In this document: positions 53,717-62,840 of the stretch, in pieces
Layout: each line of letters opens with the position of its first letter
Position numbering within the stretch: the first letter of the stretch is position 1
NCBI RefSeq assembly: GCF_015668195.1
Contig: NZ_JADPFC010000003.1
Coordinates: 124,001-188,000 of the forward strand
Reading direction: 5' to 3'
From: Romboutsia_C sp015668195
Lineage (GTDB): Bacteria > Bacillota > Clostridia > Peptostreptococcales > Peptostreptococcaceae
DNA length: 64,000 nucleotides
Made by a program: the position numbers and the translations under genes
The notes under the pieces: model-generated
Databases searched by the model: none
What the model saw: the letters and a program-made list of their open reading frames with translations, nothing else
Told to the model about the DNA's origin: nothing

Positions 53717-54958
53717 TTAGTTTTGTGCGAACATTTTTTTTGATTTTATTTGAGCAAATAAATTTAATCCAAATCCTACTACACCAACAACTATAAATAA
53801 CATACATGAGCCAGTTAATCCTAACTTATTTGATATAGTTGTGAATAATAATGCTGATATTGAACTACCTAATGCATAGAACATACCTACTTTTGCTAAT
53901 TTCATTGTTCCATCTTTTTGTCCAAATACATCTGCTGGCATAAATGCTGGTGCTGATGTTATTGTATATACAGTTAATCCTGAACATATAGGTACTAAAA
54001 ATCCTATTGCACTTCCCTCTGGCATAAATGCCATTATTAATAATGCTATTACTGTAGATATACCTGATAAAACCATCGGAATAAATGATCCTAGTTTATC
54101 GAATAATTTACCACCTACTACGTTACCTATTAAACATGATACTCCAAATATTGATCCTGCGATTCCTAATTTACCTGCTTCAAATCCTTTTCGTCCTAAT
54201 ACTGGTATTGCTTGTGTCGATACTGCAACAACTGCAAAACATATTAATGCACATCCTACACAGAAAGTCCAGAATATTGGATTTTTATCATTTTCTTTGT
54301 CTGATAAACCATCAAATTTTGCTCTTGCTGGTTTCGCATTTGACTTATTAGATGATGTTTCTATTACGACTTCTTCTTGTCTTGGGTATCTTATGAATAA
54401 TAATGCTAGTGGCACACCTATTATTATCATAGCTGCCCCTAATGCCATATATGTTCCTCTCCATCCAACGTTAGCTAATAACTTAACAGTTATTGGTTGT
54501 AAAAATACATTACCTAATGATCCACCTGCTAATGCTATTCCTAATGCTGTCCCTTTACCTTCGCCTGGGAACCAATGACTCATCATTATTGGTAATGATA
54601 AACCTGTAAATAATATTGTTCCTACTTGTGTAAAGAATGCACTTCCGTTAAACATTATTGCATTTTGAGCCATTCCATATGATGCGAATGCTATACCTGA
54701 TATTATTAAACCTGCTACATATATATATTTAATTTTGAATTTATCATATACTTTAGCTATTATTGGATTGAATAATGCCGGAATTGTTCCTGATAAATAT
54801 AGTAATGTAAATCCTACCTCAGATACTACACCTGATTGAGATACTGGTGTTTGCATCTGACTTTGTAAATTTTGAGATATACAATATGGTATTGCTTGAA
54901 TTAACATACAAATAAATACTATTAAGTATCTTCTCTTATTGTTTTGTTCGTTTTTCAT
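53717..54958 (-). CDS. OFA-family MFS transporter (oxalate/formate antiporter-like)
   Basis: 413 aa from MKNEQNNKRRYLIV, twelve helices. FICMLIQAIPYCISQNLQSQ at the first helix and SHWFPGEGKGTALGIALAGGSLGNVF (about 135-160) are OFA-family features. Probably a carboxylate or related organic-acid antiporter. ATG 54958 follows AAAGGAAAGTGAGAG. Divergent from the YeiH gene with symmetrical repeats in between. Paralogue of the carrier at 56316. Confidence 0.87.
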   Translation of the reverse strand: MKNEQNNKRRYLIVFICMLIQAIPYCISQNLQSQMQTPVSQSGVVSEVGFTLLYLSGTIPALFNPIIAKVYDKFKIKYIYVAGLIISGIAFASYGMAQNAIMFNGSAFFTQVGTILFTGLSLPIMMSHWFPGEGKGTALGIALAGGSLGNVFLQPITVKLLANVGWRGTYMALGAAMIIIGVPLALLFIRYPRQEEVVIETSSNKSNAKPARAKFDGLSDKENDKNPIFWTFCVGCALICFAVVAVSTQAIPVLGRKGFEAGKLGIAGSIFGVSCLIGNVVGGKLFDKLGSFIPMVLSGISTVIALLIMAFMPEGSAIGFLVPICSGLTVYTITSAPAFMPADVFGQKDGTMKLAKVGMFYALGSSISALLFTTISNKLGLTGSCMLFIVVGVVGFGLNLFAQIKSKKMFAQN

Positions 54959-55020
54959 AATTACTCTCACTTTCCTTTTCTTTGCTAAATTTCATAACTT
55001 TATTATAAATATTTTTATTT

Positions 55021-55125
55021 AATTTGTTAAATACGTAAATTTTATATCACATATAACTAAATACTTATATGCGATATATAGGTAAATACTTATATTTATT
55101 ATAAAAAAAACATATTTAACAAATT
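55021..55125. promoter_or_regulatory. symmetrical operator pair between divergent MFS and yeiH-type genes
   Basis: AATTTGTTAAATA (55021-55033) and its exact inverse TATTTAACAAATT (55113-55125) lie 63 bp and 52 bp from the two divergent starts. Between them TAAATACTTATAT occurs twice (55058-55070 and 55083-55095, 25-bp period), with a related TAAATACGTAAAT at 55028. Good candidate for LysR-type multi-site binding. Confidence 0.55.
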
Positions 55126-55176
55126 GTAAATATGAATTTAAAATTAAATTTATATCATAATAAAAGGAGTACTATA

Positions 55177-56205
55177 ATGAAAAAATTAAATAATAATTTT
55201 ATAAAAAATATAAAAGGTATATTACCTGGATTTATAGTTTCTATATTAGTAGCATATTTAAGTATACTTATTGCAAAATTTGTTCCAAAGCTTGGAGCAG
55301 CATCTATTGCTATATTCTTAGGTATGTTTGTAGGTAATGTATTTTTAAATCAGAATATATTTCAAAAGGGATATAAGTTTTCAGAAACTGATTTGTTGTC
55401 ATACTCAATAGTGTTATTAGGTGCAACATTAAGTATATCTACTATATCTGAAATTGGATTTTCTGGAGTAATATTTATAGTATTACAAATGGCAATTACA
55501 ATAATAGGAGCTTTATATATTGGGAAAAAATTAGGTTTTTCAGACAACTTCAGATATATGATGGCAAGTGGTAATGCTGTATGTGGATCTTCTGCAATAG
55601 CAGCAACATCACCTGTAATTGGAGCTGATGATAAGGAAAAAGGAATATCAATAACTATTGTTAACGTAACTGGTATAGTCCTTATGTTCTTATTACCTAT
55701 AATATCTCAATTCTTATATAATAATGAGATTACTCAAACATCTGCCATGGTCGGAGGTATATTACAATCTGTAGGACAAGTTGTCGCTAGTGGGGCAATG
55801 GTAAATGAACATGTAAAAGATTTATCTACAATATTTAAAATTGTACGTATAATATTTTTAGTTGTTGTTGTTTTCGTATTAGGTCATTTAAAACATAAAT
55901 CAAATAAAGAAATTATAGAAGAAGAAGTACAAGATATGGAAAAAGGAAAAATAAAAGTTCCATGGTATGTAATAGGCTTCTTTATAACTTGTGCCTTATT
56001 CTCTTTAAATATAATAAGCAATGATGTTTCAATTCTTTGCAAAGAAATAAGCAATAAATTTGAAATAATTGCTTTAGCTGCTATCGGATTAAGGGTTAAT
56101 GTAAAAGATTTAATTAAGCAAGGAAAATCAGTATCTCTGTATGGATTATTTATAGGGTTATTACAAATTGTCTCTGCAATAACTTTGATTGGAATATTAT
56201 TATAA
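55177..56205 (+). CDS. YeiH-family putative sulfate exporter
   Basis: 342 aa from MKKLNNNFIKNIKGIL, about ten helices. YSIVLLGATLSISTI, GNAVCGSSAIAATSPVI (about 133-149) and LAAIGLRVNVKDLIKQG match the YeiH/YadS (Cons_hypoth698) family of predicted sulfate/sulfite exporters. ATG 55177 follows AAAGGAGTACTATA, so the upstream ATG is rejected. Commonly linked to a YeiE-type LysR gene, as at 50681. Confidence 0.87.
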   Translation: MKKLNNNFIKNIKGILPGFIVSILVAYLSILIAKFVPKLGAASIAIFLGMFVGNVFLNQNIFQKGYKFSETDLLSYSIVLLGATLSISTISEIGFSGVIFIVLQMAITIIGALYIGKKLGFSDNFRYMMASGNAVCGSSAIAATSPVIGADDKEKGISITIVNVTGIVLMFLLPIISQFLYNNEITQTSAMVGGILQSVGQVVASGAMVNEHVKDLSTIFKIVRIIFLVVVVFVLGHLKHKSNKEIIEEEVQDMEKGKIKVPWYVIGFFITCALFSLNIISNDVSILCKEISNKFEIIALAAIGLRVNVKDLIKQGKSVSLYGLFIGLLQIVSAITLIGILL

Positions 56206-56217
56206 GTATAATCTAAC

Positions 56218-56285
56218 CTGTTGTTATAGTTAAATAACTATTACAACAGATTAGATAAAAAGTTTAATAAGCTTATTAAACTTTT
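56218..56285 (+). terminator. double hairpin after yeiH-type gene
   Basis: First stem CTGTTGT/ACAACAG with inner ATAGTT/AACTAT (56218-56249), then a perfect 28-bp palindrome (56258-56285) ending in TTTT. It lies in the 110-bp gap before the next OFA gene, probably limiting read-through. Confidence 0.6.
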
Positions 56286-56315
56286 CTAAATATAAAAGTA
56301 AAGAAGGTATTCATC

Positions 56316-57617
56316 ATGGAACAAACGAAACAAAAAAGCACATTTTTTTATGGCTGGTTAATAGTTGTAGGTTGTATGCTTATCCAAGCAGTTCCATACT
56401 CATTAGCAGCTAATATTCAACCTGCATTTACAAGTTATGTAACTTCAGGAGAGGGCTTTACTTATACTCAATTTTCACTAATATTCACAATTGGTACTAT
56501 CGTATCTGCATTATGCTCTCCTTTCATCGGAAAATTATATTCCACTCCTAAAGCAAATATAAAATTGCTATATGTAATAGGTATTATTTTAGTAGGTGTT
56601 GGATTTGCATCTATGTCTTTAGCTAAAGGAAATATATTCGCTTATTATGCGCTATCTATATTAGTTCAAATAGGTTCAGCTATAATATCAGCTATAGGAG
56701 TTCCTACACTTATAAATAGTTGGTTTACAGAAAATAAGGGTATTGCAATGGGTCTTGCATTCTCTGGTGGAGGACTTGGTAATATGATTCTTCAACAATT
56801 TGCAGGTAAATGGCTATCTAATCCATCAATTGGCTATAAAGGTGCTTATTTAAGATTCGGATTATTAGCTATAATAGTAGCATTACCAATAGCATTATTT
56901 GTAATGAGATTACCAAAGTCAAAATCTGAATTAGAAATGAATAAATCAAAGAAATCTAAAAAAACTTCTTCACAAAGCTCTAACTGGGGATATACTTTTG
57001 CAGAAGTTAGCAAAATAAAATACTTCTGGATTTTCGCAATATCATTTGTATTTGTAGGATTATATGTTGGTGGAATGGCATTACAATTTATACCATACCT
57101 ACAAATATTAGAACAAGCTAAAGTATTAACTTTAGGATCAGCATTAGTTGCCTCTCTATTTGGACTGTTTTCAATATTTGGAAACCTTTGTGGTGGCGTT
57201 CTGTTTGATAAATTTGGTATAACAAAATCTCTTATACTAGCGGAATTATTAGTTATAATTTGTGGTTTATCTTTAATATTTATAGGTAAGATAAATGCAC
57301 TTGGATTTGTATTTGCAGTTTGTCTAGGCATATCTATGTTTTCATATATAATAGGACCATCTTATATGACTAGTGCTCTATTTGGTAACAAAGAATTTGG
57401 TACTATATTAGGTATTGTACAAATATTCTTTGCGGTTGGATTTGGTTCAGGTTCTACAGTATTTGGATTTATAGTTGATAAGTCTGGCTTTACAAATGCA
57501 TGGATATCTACAATAATCTATGCTGTAATAGCTTATGCAGGATTATTATATTCTACTAGTTCGATAGTAAAAATGAACAAAGATAATAATGTAATTGAAA
57601 CTAAAAGAATATCATAA
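56316..57617 (+). CDS. OFA-family MFS transporter, second paralogue
   Basis: 433 aa, twelve helices. FFYGWLIVVGCMLIQAVPYS and NSWFTENKGIAMGLAFSGGGLGNM mirror the 53717 carrier. A charged loop KSKKSKKTSSQ (about 208-218) joins the two halves. Same direction as the yeiH-type gene; ATG after AAGAAGG. The two carriers may take up related compounds for the LysR-controlled locus. Confidence 0.88.
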   Translation: MEQTKQKSTFFYGWLIVVGCMLIQAVPYSLAANIQPAFTSYVTSGEGFTYTQFSLIFTIGTIVSALCSPFIGKLYSTPKANIKLLYVIGIILVGVGFASMSLAKGNIFAYYALSILVQIGSAIISAIGVPTLINSWFTENKGIAMGLAFSGGGLGNMILQQFAGKWLSNPSIGYKGAYLRFGLLAIIVALPIALFVMRLPKSKSELEMNKSKKSKKTSSQSSNWGYTFAEVSKIKYFWIFAISFVFVGLYVGGMALQFIPYLQILEQAKVLTLGSALVASLFGLFSIFGNLCGGVLFDKFGITKSLILAELLVIICGLSLIFIGKINALGFVFAVCLGISMFSYIIGPSYMTSALFGNKEFGTILGIVQIFFAVGFGSGSTVFGFIVDKSGFTNAWISTIIYAVIAYAGLLYSTSSIVKMNKDNNVIETKRIS

Positions 57618-57671
57618 CCTTTTAAATTATAATTTTCAATACAAGTACAACAGTTTATATTTATGTTGTAT

Positions 57672-57850
57672 CAAAGACCTTCGCAAGGTTTTATATCCAA
57701 GACACTGCGATATCTATTATTTATTATACTTACAATTACATCAATATCATATTGAGTTATTATGGCAAAGTTAACTTTTTTATAATAAAATTCTCTTAGT
57801 AAACCATCTTAATTTACATTAGTGCCTCTTTACTAAAATACATAATTAGG
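57672..57850 (-). pseudogene. 3' remnant of an IS30-family transposase
   Basis: Minus-strand frame reads RGTNVN, stop, DGLLREFYYKKVNFAII then TQYDIDVIVSIINNRYRSVL and DIKPCEG. This parallels the IS30 transposase end (RGTNENxNGLLREFFPKGTDF, TxEEIDxVxxxINNRPR, LxxKTP). Stops and missing 5' part show it is dead. No inverted ends found. Marks an old insertion between the OFA and bgl loci. Confidence 0.7.
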
Positions 57851-57873
57851 TCTAATTGAAATATCAAGACCTC

Positions 57874-57896
57874 GCCTGTCAATTGTACCGACAGGC
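57874..57896. other. hairpin in IS-remnant region
   Basis: GCCTGTC (57874-57880) with GACAGGC (57890-57896), extended by AGAC/GTCT, followed on the plus strand by AAAATTTTTAT. On the minus strand it lies in a short open stretch (KILDKPVGTIDRRG...) of unknown origin. 57900-58100 is otherwise empty. Confidence 0.4.
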
Positions 57897-58100
57897 TTGT
57901 CTAAAATTTTTATACTTAAATCTGTAGTCATTGGTTTCTAAAATGAATAACCTACTATTTTAGTCTGATACTTAAATTCACTTACAATAACTGATTTTAA
58001 ACCAATCTCTCTCATTAATCTTTGAACTATTTTAGTATTTTATCAATTTTTATAAAGAATTTGACGTATTTTAAATTCATCATAAATACTTTTTTGAAGT

Positions 58101-58187
58101 ATAAAAAACATATTGACTATTATATCAATATGTTTTTCGTTGATTTCAATGGTGGAGACGATTTGCAAGAATCATACCCACTATTAG
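58101..58187 (-). repeat. terminator-coupled repeat module, copy E
   Basis: Conserved part 58187-58138 on the minus strand (AATAGTGGGTATGATTCTTG ... CACCATTGAAATCAACG), AAAA, then a 9-bp stem (58108-58116 with 58125-58133) and six T. It begins 19 bp after the bglA stop, so it ends the licT-bglP-bglA transcript. Confidence 0.8.
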
Positions 58188-58204
58188 TTTTATATTATTC
58201 TTAT

Positions 58205-59632
58205 TTAATATAAATCTTCACCGTTTGAAGCAATTACTTTCTTATACCATTCAAAGCTTTTCTTTTTCGTTCTTCTTAAACTTCCATTACCACTATTATC
58301 TCTATCTACATATATAAATCCATAACGTTTTTCCATTTCACCTGTACCAGCACTTACTAAATCAATAGGCCCCCATGTAGTATAACCTAATAAATCTACA
58401 CCATCTATAGAAACTGCATCATGCATAGCTTTTATATGTTCTCTTAAATAATCAATTCTGTAATCATCTTCTACATAACCATTTTCATCAGCTATATCTT
58501 TAGCACCTAATCCATTTTCTACAATAAATAGTGGCTTTTCATATCTATCATATACATGATTTAATGTAATTCTCAAACCTAATGGATCAATTGGCCATCC
58601 CCACTCGCTATATGAGAGGTGTGGATTTTTAGCAGATGTAAATATGTTACCTTCAGCTACATCATCTACATTATCATCAGTCCTAACACAACGGCTGTTG
58701 TAATATGAGAATGAAATAAAATCTACTGTATATTTATTCAATAATTCAATATCGCCAGGTTCCATTTCTGGTGTAATACCTCTTTGTTCCATATACTTTA
58801 ATGCATAGTTAGGATATTTCCCTCTAGATTGTATATCTACAAAGAAATAATTTTCTCTATCTAACTTTGTAGCTTCCCATACATCATTGGGATTGCAGCT
58901 ATAAGGATATACACTTCCAGCTGCAAACATACACCCAACTAAGTTATTTGGATCAACTTCATGTGCTATTTTAGTTGCAATTGCACTTGCTACAAGTTCA
59001 TGATGAGCAGCCTGATATTTTATCTTTTCAACATCTTCGCCTTCTTCAAAACAAATACCAGCACCCATAAATGGAGCATGTAAAATCATATTTATTTCAT
59101 TAAAAGTTAACCAATATTTAACTAATCCTTTGTATCTTCTAAAGATAACATTGCATAGTTTCTCATAGAAACCTATCATTTTACGATTACGCCATGCTCC
59201 ATACTTTTCAATTAAATGCATTGGACAATCAAAATGTGTAATAGTAACTAGCGGCTCTATCCCATATTTTTTACATTCTTTAAATATATTTTCATAAAAT
59301 TGAAGGCCTTTTTCATTTGGTGTTTCTTCGTCACCTTTTGGGAATATTCTACTCCATGCGATACTCATTCTATATACTTTAAATCCCATTTCACCAAATA
59401 ACTTTATATCTTCTTTATAATTATGATACATATCAATACCAGTTTGAGCTGGATAATAATGCTTTTCATCAAAATCAAACATTTTTAATTTTCCTGTAAT
59501 AACTGCTGTTCTATCTTTTCCTGTTGGGCATACATCTACATTAGCTAATCCTCTTCCATCCTCATTGTATCCACCTTCACATTGATTAGCTGCAGTAGCT
59601 CCTCCCCATAAAAAATCTTTTCTAAAACTCAT
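58205..59632 (-). CDS. bglA: 6-phospho-beta-glucosidase (GH1)
   Basis: 475 aa from MSFRKDFLWGGATAANQCEGG. GH1 acid/base Glu in WLTFNEINMI (NE motif) and nucleophile Glu in PLFIVENGLGA. The Ser/Lys/Tyr phosphate pocket typical of 6-phospho enzymes is suggested by the C-terminal KKRYGFIYVD-like segment (EKRYGFIYVDRDN, then RTKKKSFEWYKKVI). Hydrolyses phospho-beta-glucosides delivered by the PTS. TTAGGAGGC upstream sets the start. Last gene of licT-bglP-bglA. Confidence 0.9.
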   Translation of the reverse strand: MSFRKDFLWGGATAANQCEGGYNEDGRGLANVDVCPTGKDRTAVITGKLKMFDFDEKHYYPAQTGIDMYHNYKEDIKLFGEMGFKVYRMSIAWSRIFPKGDEETPNEKGLQFYENIFKECKKYGIEPLVTITHFDCPMHLIEKYGAWRNRKMIGFYEKLCNVIFRRYKGLVKYWLTFNEINMILHAPFMGAGICFEEGEDVEKIKYQAAHHELVASAIATKIAHEVDPNNLVGCMFAAGSVYPYSCNPNDVWEATKLDRENYFFVDIQSRGKYPNYALKYMEQRGITPEMEPGDIELLNKYTVDFISFSYYNSRCVRTDDNVDDVAEGNIFTSAKNPHLSYSEWGWPIDPLGLRITLNHVYDRYEKPLFIVENGLGAKDIADENGYVEDDYRIDYLREHIKAMHDAVSIDGVDLLGYTTWGPIDLVSAGTGEMEKRYGFIYVDRDNSGNGSLRRTKKKSFEWYKKVIASNGEDLY

Positions 59633-59655
59633 AATTAAGCCTCCTAACATTATAA

Positions 59656-59685
59656 CCAAAGCATTAACTCATGCTAATGCTTTGG
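59656..59685 (-). other. intercistronic hairpin between bglP and bglA
   Basis: Perfect 11-bp stem (59656-59666 with 59675-59685), just after the bglP stop and immediately before the bglA ribosome site. No minus-strand T run, so a stability or processing element is more likely than a terminator. Confidence 0.5.
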
Positions 59686-59692
59686 CTTTTTA

Positions 59693-61648
59693 CTAAAATA
59701 TAATAGTAATCAAATTATCTTCTAATTCAACATCTTTACTTTCTGTTTGTACTACGTCTAAAAATTGTGATGAATTTGTAATAACAATTGGAGTTACAAC
59801 ACTATACCCAGCCTCTTTTATTACATCAATATCAAAGTTTAATATTGTTTGACCTTTTTTAATTCTATCACCTTGCGCTACACTAGCCTTAAAACCTCTT
59901 CCTTCTAACTGAACAGTATTTAATCCAATGTGAATAAGGACTTCAACACCGTCATCTGAAAGAATTCCTATAGCATGTAGACTAGGGAATAAAGTTGTAA
60001 CCACTCCATCTACTGGTGCAACTACTTTTCCATCACTAGGTACTATCGCCACACCTTGACCTAATACACCAGATGCAAATGCTGCATCTTCTATATCACC
60101 TAAATTTAATACTTCACCTTTTATAGGACTTACTACTATTTCTTTTTCTAATTTAGTAGACTTAACTTCTTTTGTTTCTTCTTTTATATTCTCTTGCACT
60201 TCTTTATCTTTTTTAGTTTCATTATCATCTTTAGTTTCTTCTATTTCATTATCTTTATATAAAACCATAGTTAATACAAAAGCTATGGCCATTGATATAG
60301 CTATACCCGAAAGAGCGACTATTAAGTTACCCATTCCTCCATTAGGCTCAATCATTGCTGGAAGTTCAAATATTCCCATTCCTCCAGTTATAAACTTTCT
60401 AAGATTAAAGAATCCATAGAAAGCTCCTCCAATACCACTAGCGATACAACTTATTATAAATGGTTTCTTTAAAGGTAATAATATTCCATAAATCGCTGGC
60501 TCCGTAACTCCAAATATACCAGATATAAAGTTTGGTATTGCCATCTCTTTTAATTTCTTATCTTTAGTCTTAAAGAATATCGCTAATACAACTGCTGAAC
60601 TTGCAAATGTACAAGCAAAGAACGGCATCATAACATTATCGTATCCTAAAGTCATAACATTGTTTATATACACAGGAATGAACCCCCAGTGCATACCAAA
60701 AATAACAAGAATTTGCCAAGTGAATCCTACTATAGCACCTGCTAATAATGGACTAAAATCTCTTATTGAAATTACAACCTCTGAAATAAATGTAGATCCA
60801 AATGTTGCTATAGGACCTATAACTATAAGTGCAACAGGTAATGTTACTAATAATGTAAGCATTGGTACAAAGAAGAATTTAACTAAGTCCGGAACAAACT
60901 TGTTAAATAATTTCTCACACTTAGATGCAAAATACACTACAAATATAATAGGTACAACTGTCCCAGTATAATCAATTGATATTATTGGTAATCCAAAGAA
61001 ATCAATATATACTGGTGATGCAAACATTGTTCCTTTAAATAAAGTATACATTGCATCTGTACCTGCTGATATACTACTTCCTTGTATTGCAGGGTAACAC
61101 ATGGCTGCTCCTAGTGCTAATCCAAGCATCGGCTTTAGCCCAAATTTCTTAGCTGAAGTATATCCTAAAAATAAAGGAAGGAATGTAAATAGTGCATCTC
61201 CTGCTGCATTTATTGCCATATATCCACCAGATGTAGCACTATATAATCCCATTGCTACAAATAAAGCATTGAATCCTTTTAACATACCACAGGCTGCCAT
61301 TATGCCTAGTACTGGTTGGAAAATTCCTGATATTATATCTATACCTTTATCTAGTATATTTCCTGATTTTTTAGTTTCTGAAGATGTATTTAAATTGTCT
61401 AGATCGATTATTTCGACTACATCTTTATAAACAGCTTCAACATTATTTCCTATAACTACTTGATATTGTCCTCCACTCTTCATTACAGTAACAATACCTT
61501 CCATATTTTTAAGTACATCATCATTTGCAATGCTTTCATCTTTTAACTTAAAACGTAATCTTGTAATACAATGTGTTAATCCATTAATATTTTCTTTTCC
61601 ACCAACATTTTTTATTATGTCTTGTGCTAATTGTTTGTATTTCCCCAT
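59693..61648 (-). CDS. bglP: PTS beta-glucoside IIBCA permease
   Basis: 651 aa from MGKYKQLAQDIIKNVGG. IIB domain (1-80) with phospho-Cys in NGLTHCITRLRFKL; IIC membrane domain (about 105-450) with GVTEPAIYGILLP; acidic linker rich in E and K (about 465-500); IIA-Glc domain (about 505-651) with the His in VLIHIGLNTVQLEG. Imports and phosphorylates aryl- or cellobiose-type beta-glucosides. GGAGG then CAAAAA before the ATG. Preceded by a possible RAT site. Confidence 0.92.
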   Translation of the reverse strand: MGKYKQLAQDIIKNVGGKENINGLTHCITRLRFKLKDESIANDDVLKNMEGIVTVMKSGGQYQVVIGNNVEAVYKDVVEIIDLDNLNTSSETKKSGNILDKGIDIISGIFQPVLGIMAACGMLKGFNALFVAMGLYSATSGGYMAINAAGDALFTFLPLFLGYTSAKKFGLKPMLGLALGAAMCYPAIQGSSISAGTDAMYTLFKGTMFASPVYIDFFGLPIISIDYTGTVVPIIFVVYFASKCEKLFNKFVPDLVKFFFVPMLTLLVTLPVALIVIGPIATFGSTFISEVVISIRDFSPLLAGAIVGFTWQILVIFGMHWGFIPVYINNVMTLGYDNVMMPFFACTFASSAVVLAIFFKTKDKKLKEMAIPNFISGIFGVTEPAIYGILLPLKKPFIISCIASGIGGAFYGFFNLRKFITGGMGIFELPAMIEPNGGMGNLIVALSGIAISMAIAFVLTMVLYKDNEIEETKDDNETKKDKEVQENIKEETKEVKSTKLEKEIVVSPIKGEVLNLGDIEDAAFASGVLGQGVAIVPSDGKVVAPVDGVVTTLFPSLHAIGILSDDGVEVLIHIGLNTVQLEGRGFKASVAQGDRIKKGQTILNFDIDVIKEAGYSVVTPIVITNSSQFLDVVQTESKDVELEDNLITIIF

Positions 61649-61679
61649 TTTTTGCCTCCATATTTTTTTAAAATCTGAA

Positions 61680-61706
61680 GGTTTGGCCAACTCAATGTTA
61701 CCATCC
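61680..61706 (-). promoter_or_regulatory. possible RAT antiterminator site before bglP
   Basis: The minus strand reads GGATGGTAAC, six bases, TTGGCCAAACC. This resembles the ribonucleic antiterminator (GGATTGTTACTGC...GGCAAAACC) bound by LicT/BglG. No overlapping terminator is clear here, so the call is tentative. Confidence 0.35.
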
Positions 61707-61740
61707 AACAATAGGTATAACTTTTTATAATACTGAGAAA

Positions 61741-62592
61741 TTACTCAGATTTCATATTTGAGTCTTTAACTACTTTGGCTATATGAATAGTTAAATATAT
61801 AAGCTCATCATCTGTTAATATGTAGTTATATTGTTTTTTAATGAAATTTTTAATCTTAACTACACATTCAAACTCTTTATTATATTTAGACTTAATAATA
61901 CTTAACAGTTCTTTATCTGTCTCACCTTCATGCGCACTATCTGAAAGTAATCTCTGTGCAAAAAATTTCAGATGCATTATAAACCTATAATAAAATACTG
62001 ATTCTTCATGAAATTCTATACAAAAATGGTATCTAACTATACTAAGTATTTCTTGTATTAACTTTGTAATATCAGATGCCAAGGTATTTCCTTCACTCAA
62101 CTGAGCATTTACTATATGAAAAGCTATAAATCCAGCTTCATCTTCAGGTAATCTTACACTGGTTTTACTTTCAATAATATCTAATGCTTTCATTCCAATT
62201 TCAAACTCTTCTTTATAAAATCTTTTAGTTTCCCAAAGTATTGCATTCTTTACGTTTACTCCTTCTTTCATTCTTTGAATTGCTGAATATGTATGGTCAC
62301 TTAATGATATATAAATACTTTCATTTAACTTCTTATTTAGCTTTATTTGTGCATACTCTATAATTTCACTTGATAGTTTCATGTGTTCTATAGGAATATT
62401 ATTAAGCAATTCTTGTAATTTATTTGATATTTCTTTATTTGATATTCTAAATACTTTATTTACTTTAGTTTCATCTATTGAATCACCTTTTGATTTTTGA
62501 TAACCAATACCTTTACCCATGACAATAATTTCCTCATCATTGTCATCTGATGTAATTACAACATTATTATTTAATATCTTATTAATTATCAT
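61741..62592 (-). CDS. licT: BglG/LicT-family transcriptional antiterminator
   Basis: 283 aa. N-terminal CAT RNA-binding domain (MIINKILNNNVVITSDDNDEE; MGKGIGYQKSKGD), then PRD1 with ISLSDHTYSAIQRM and AGFIAFHIVNAQL, and PRD2 with LKFFAQRLLSD and LIYLTIHIAKVVK. Histidines in each PRD (SLSDH, FIAFH, LTIH) are phosphorylation sites. Binds nascent leader RNA to allow bglP-bglA expression when its sugar is present. First gene of the operon. Confidence 0.93.
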   Translation of the reverse strand: MIINKILNNNVVITSDDNDEEIIVMGKGIGYQKSKGDSIDETKVNKVFRISNKEISNKLQELLNNIPIEHMKLSSEIIEYAQIKLNKKLNESIYISLSDHTYSAIQRMKEGVNVKNAILWETKRFYKEEFEIGMKALDIIESKTSVRLPEDEAGFIAFHIVNAQLSEGNTLASDITKLIQEILSIVRYHFCIEFHEESVFYYRFIMHLKFFAQRLLSDSAHEGETDKELLSIIKSKYNKEFECVVKIKNFIKKQYNYILTDDELIYLTIHIAKVVKDSNMKSE

Positions 62593-62613
62593 GATTAGCC
62601 TCCTTTTAAGTAT

Positions 62614-62682
62614 AAAAAAAGCTTATCCATAATAATGGGCAGACTCCTTCCTAGGATACTGCTATTATTTATGAATAAGCTT
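62614..62682 (-). terminator. leader terminator/attenuator before licT
   Basis: On the minus strand a long stem starts AAGCTTATTCATAA (from 62682) and closes at ATAAGCTT (62619), with an inner GCAG/CTGC and TCCT/AGGA helix, followed by seven T. It is 27 bp before the licT start and after the terminator of the upstream gene, so it acts as an attenuator in the operon leader. Confidence 0.7.
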
Positions 62683-62840
62683 AGCTTGTACTTAAACAAT
62701 TACTACCTAATTCCAATTACTATGATAGAACATCTTATCTTTTTTGTCAACGTTTTCTTTATATAATTTTCTTTTTCCAGTTTGGTTTTAAATAATATTC
62801 TATGTTAATTTTAATATGATTATTTAACTATAATTTATAA

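Noticed and set aside
57900..57960. 32-aa frame MTTDLSIKILDKPVGTIDRRG... on the minus strand
   Set aside because: It reads like a real protein fragment but has no ribosome site, spans a hairpin and ends after 32 codons; too little to name.
58022..58213. 63-aa plus-strand ORF whose end reads FVDFNGGDDLQESYPL
   Set aside because: The peptide comes from the plus-strand reading of repeat copy E. Similar frames in copies B and C look coding, but copies D and F have an in-frame stop and the terminator shows the functional strand is minus.
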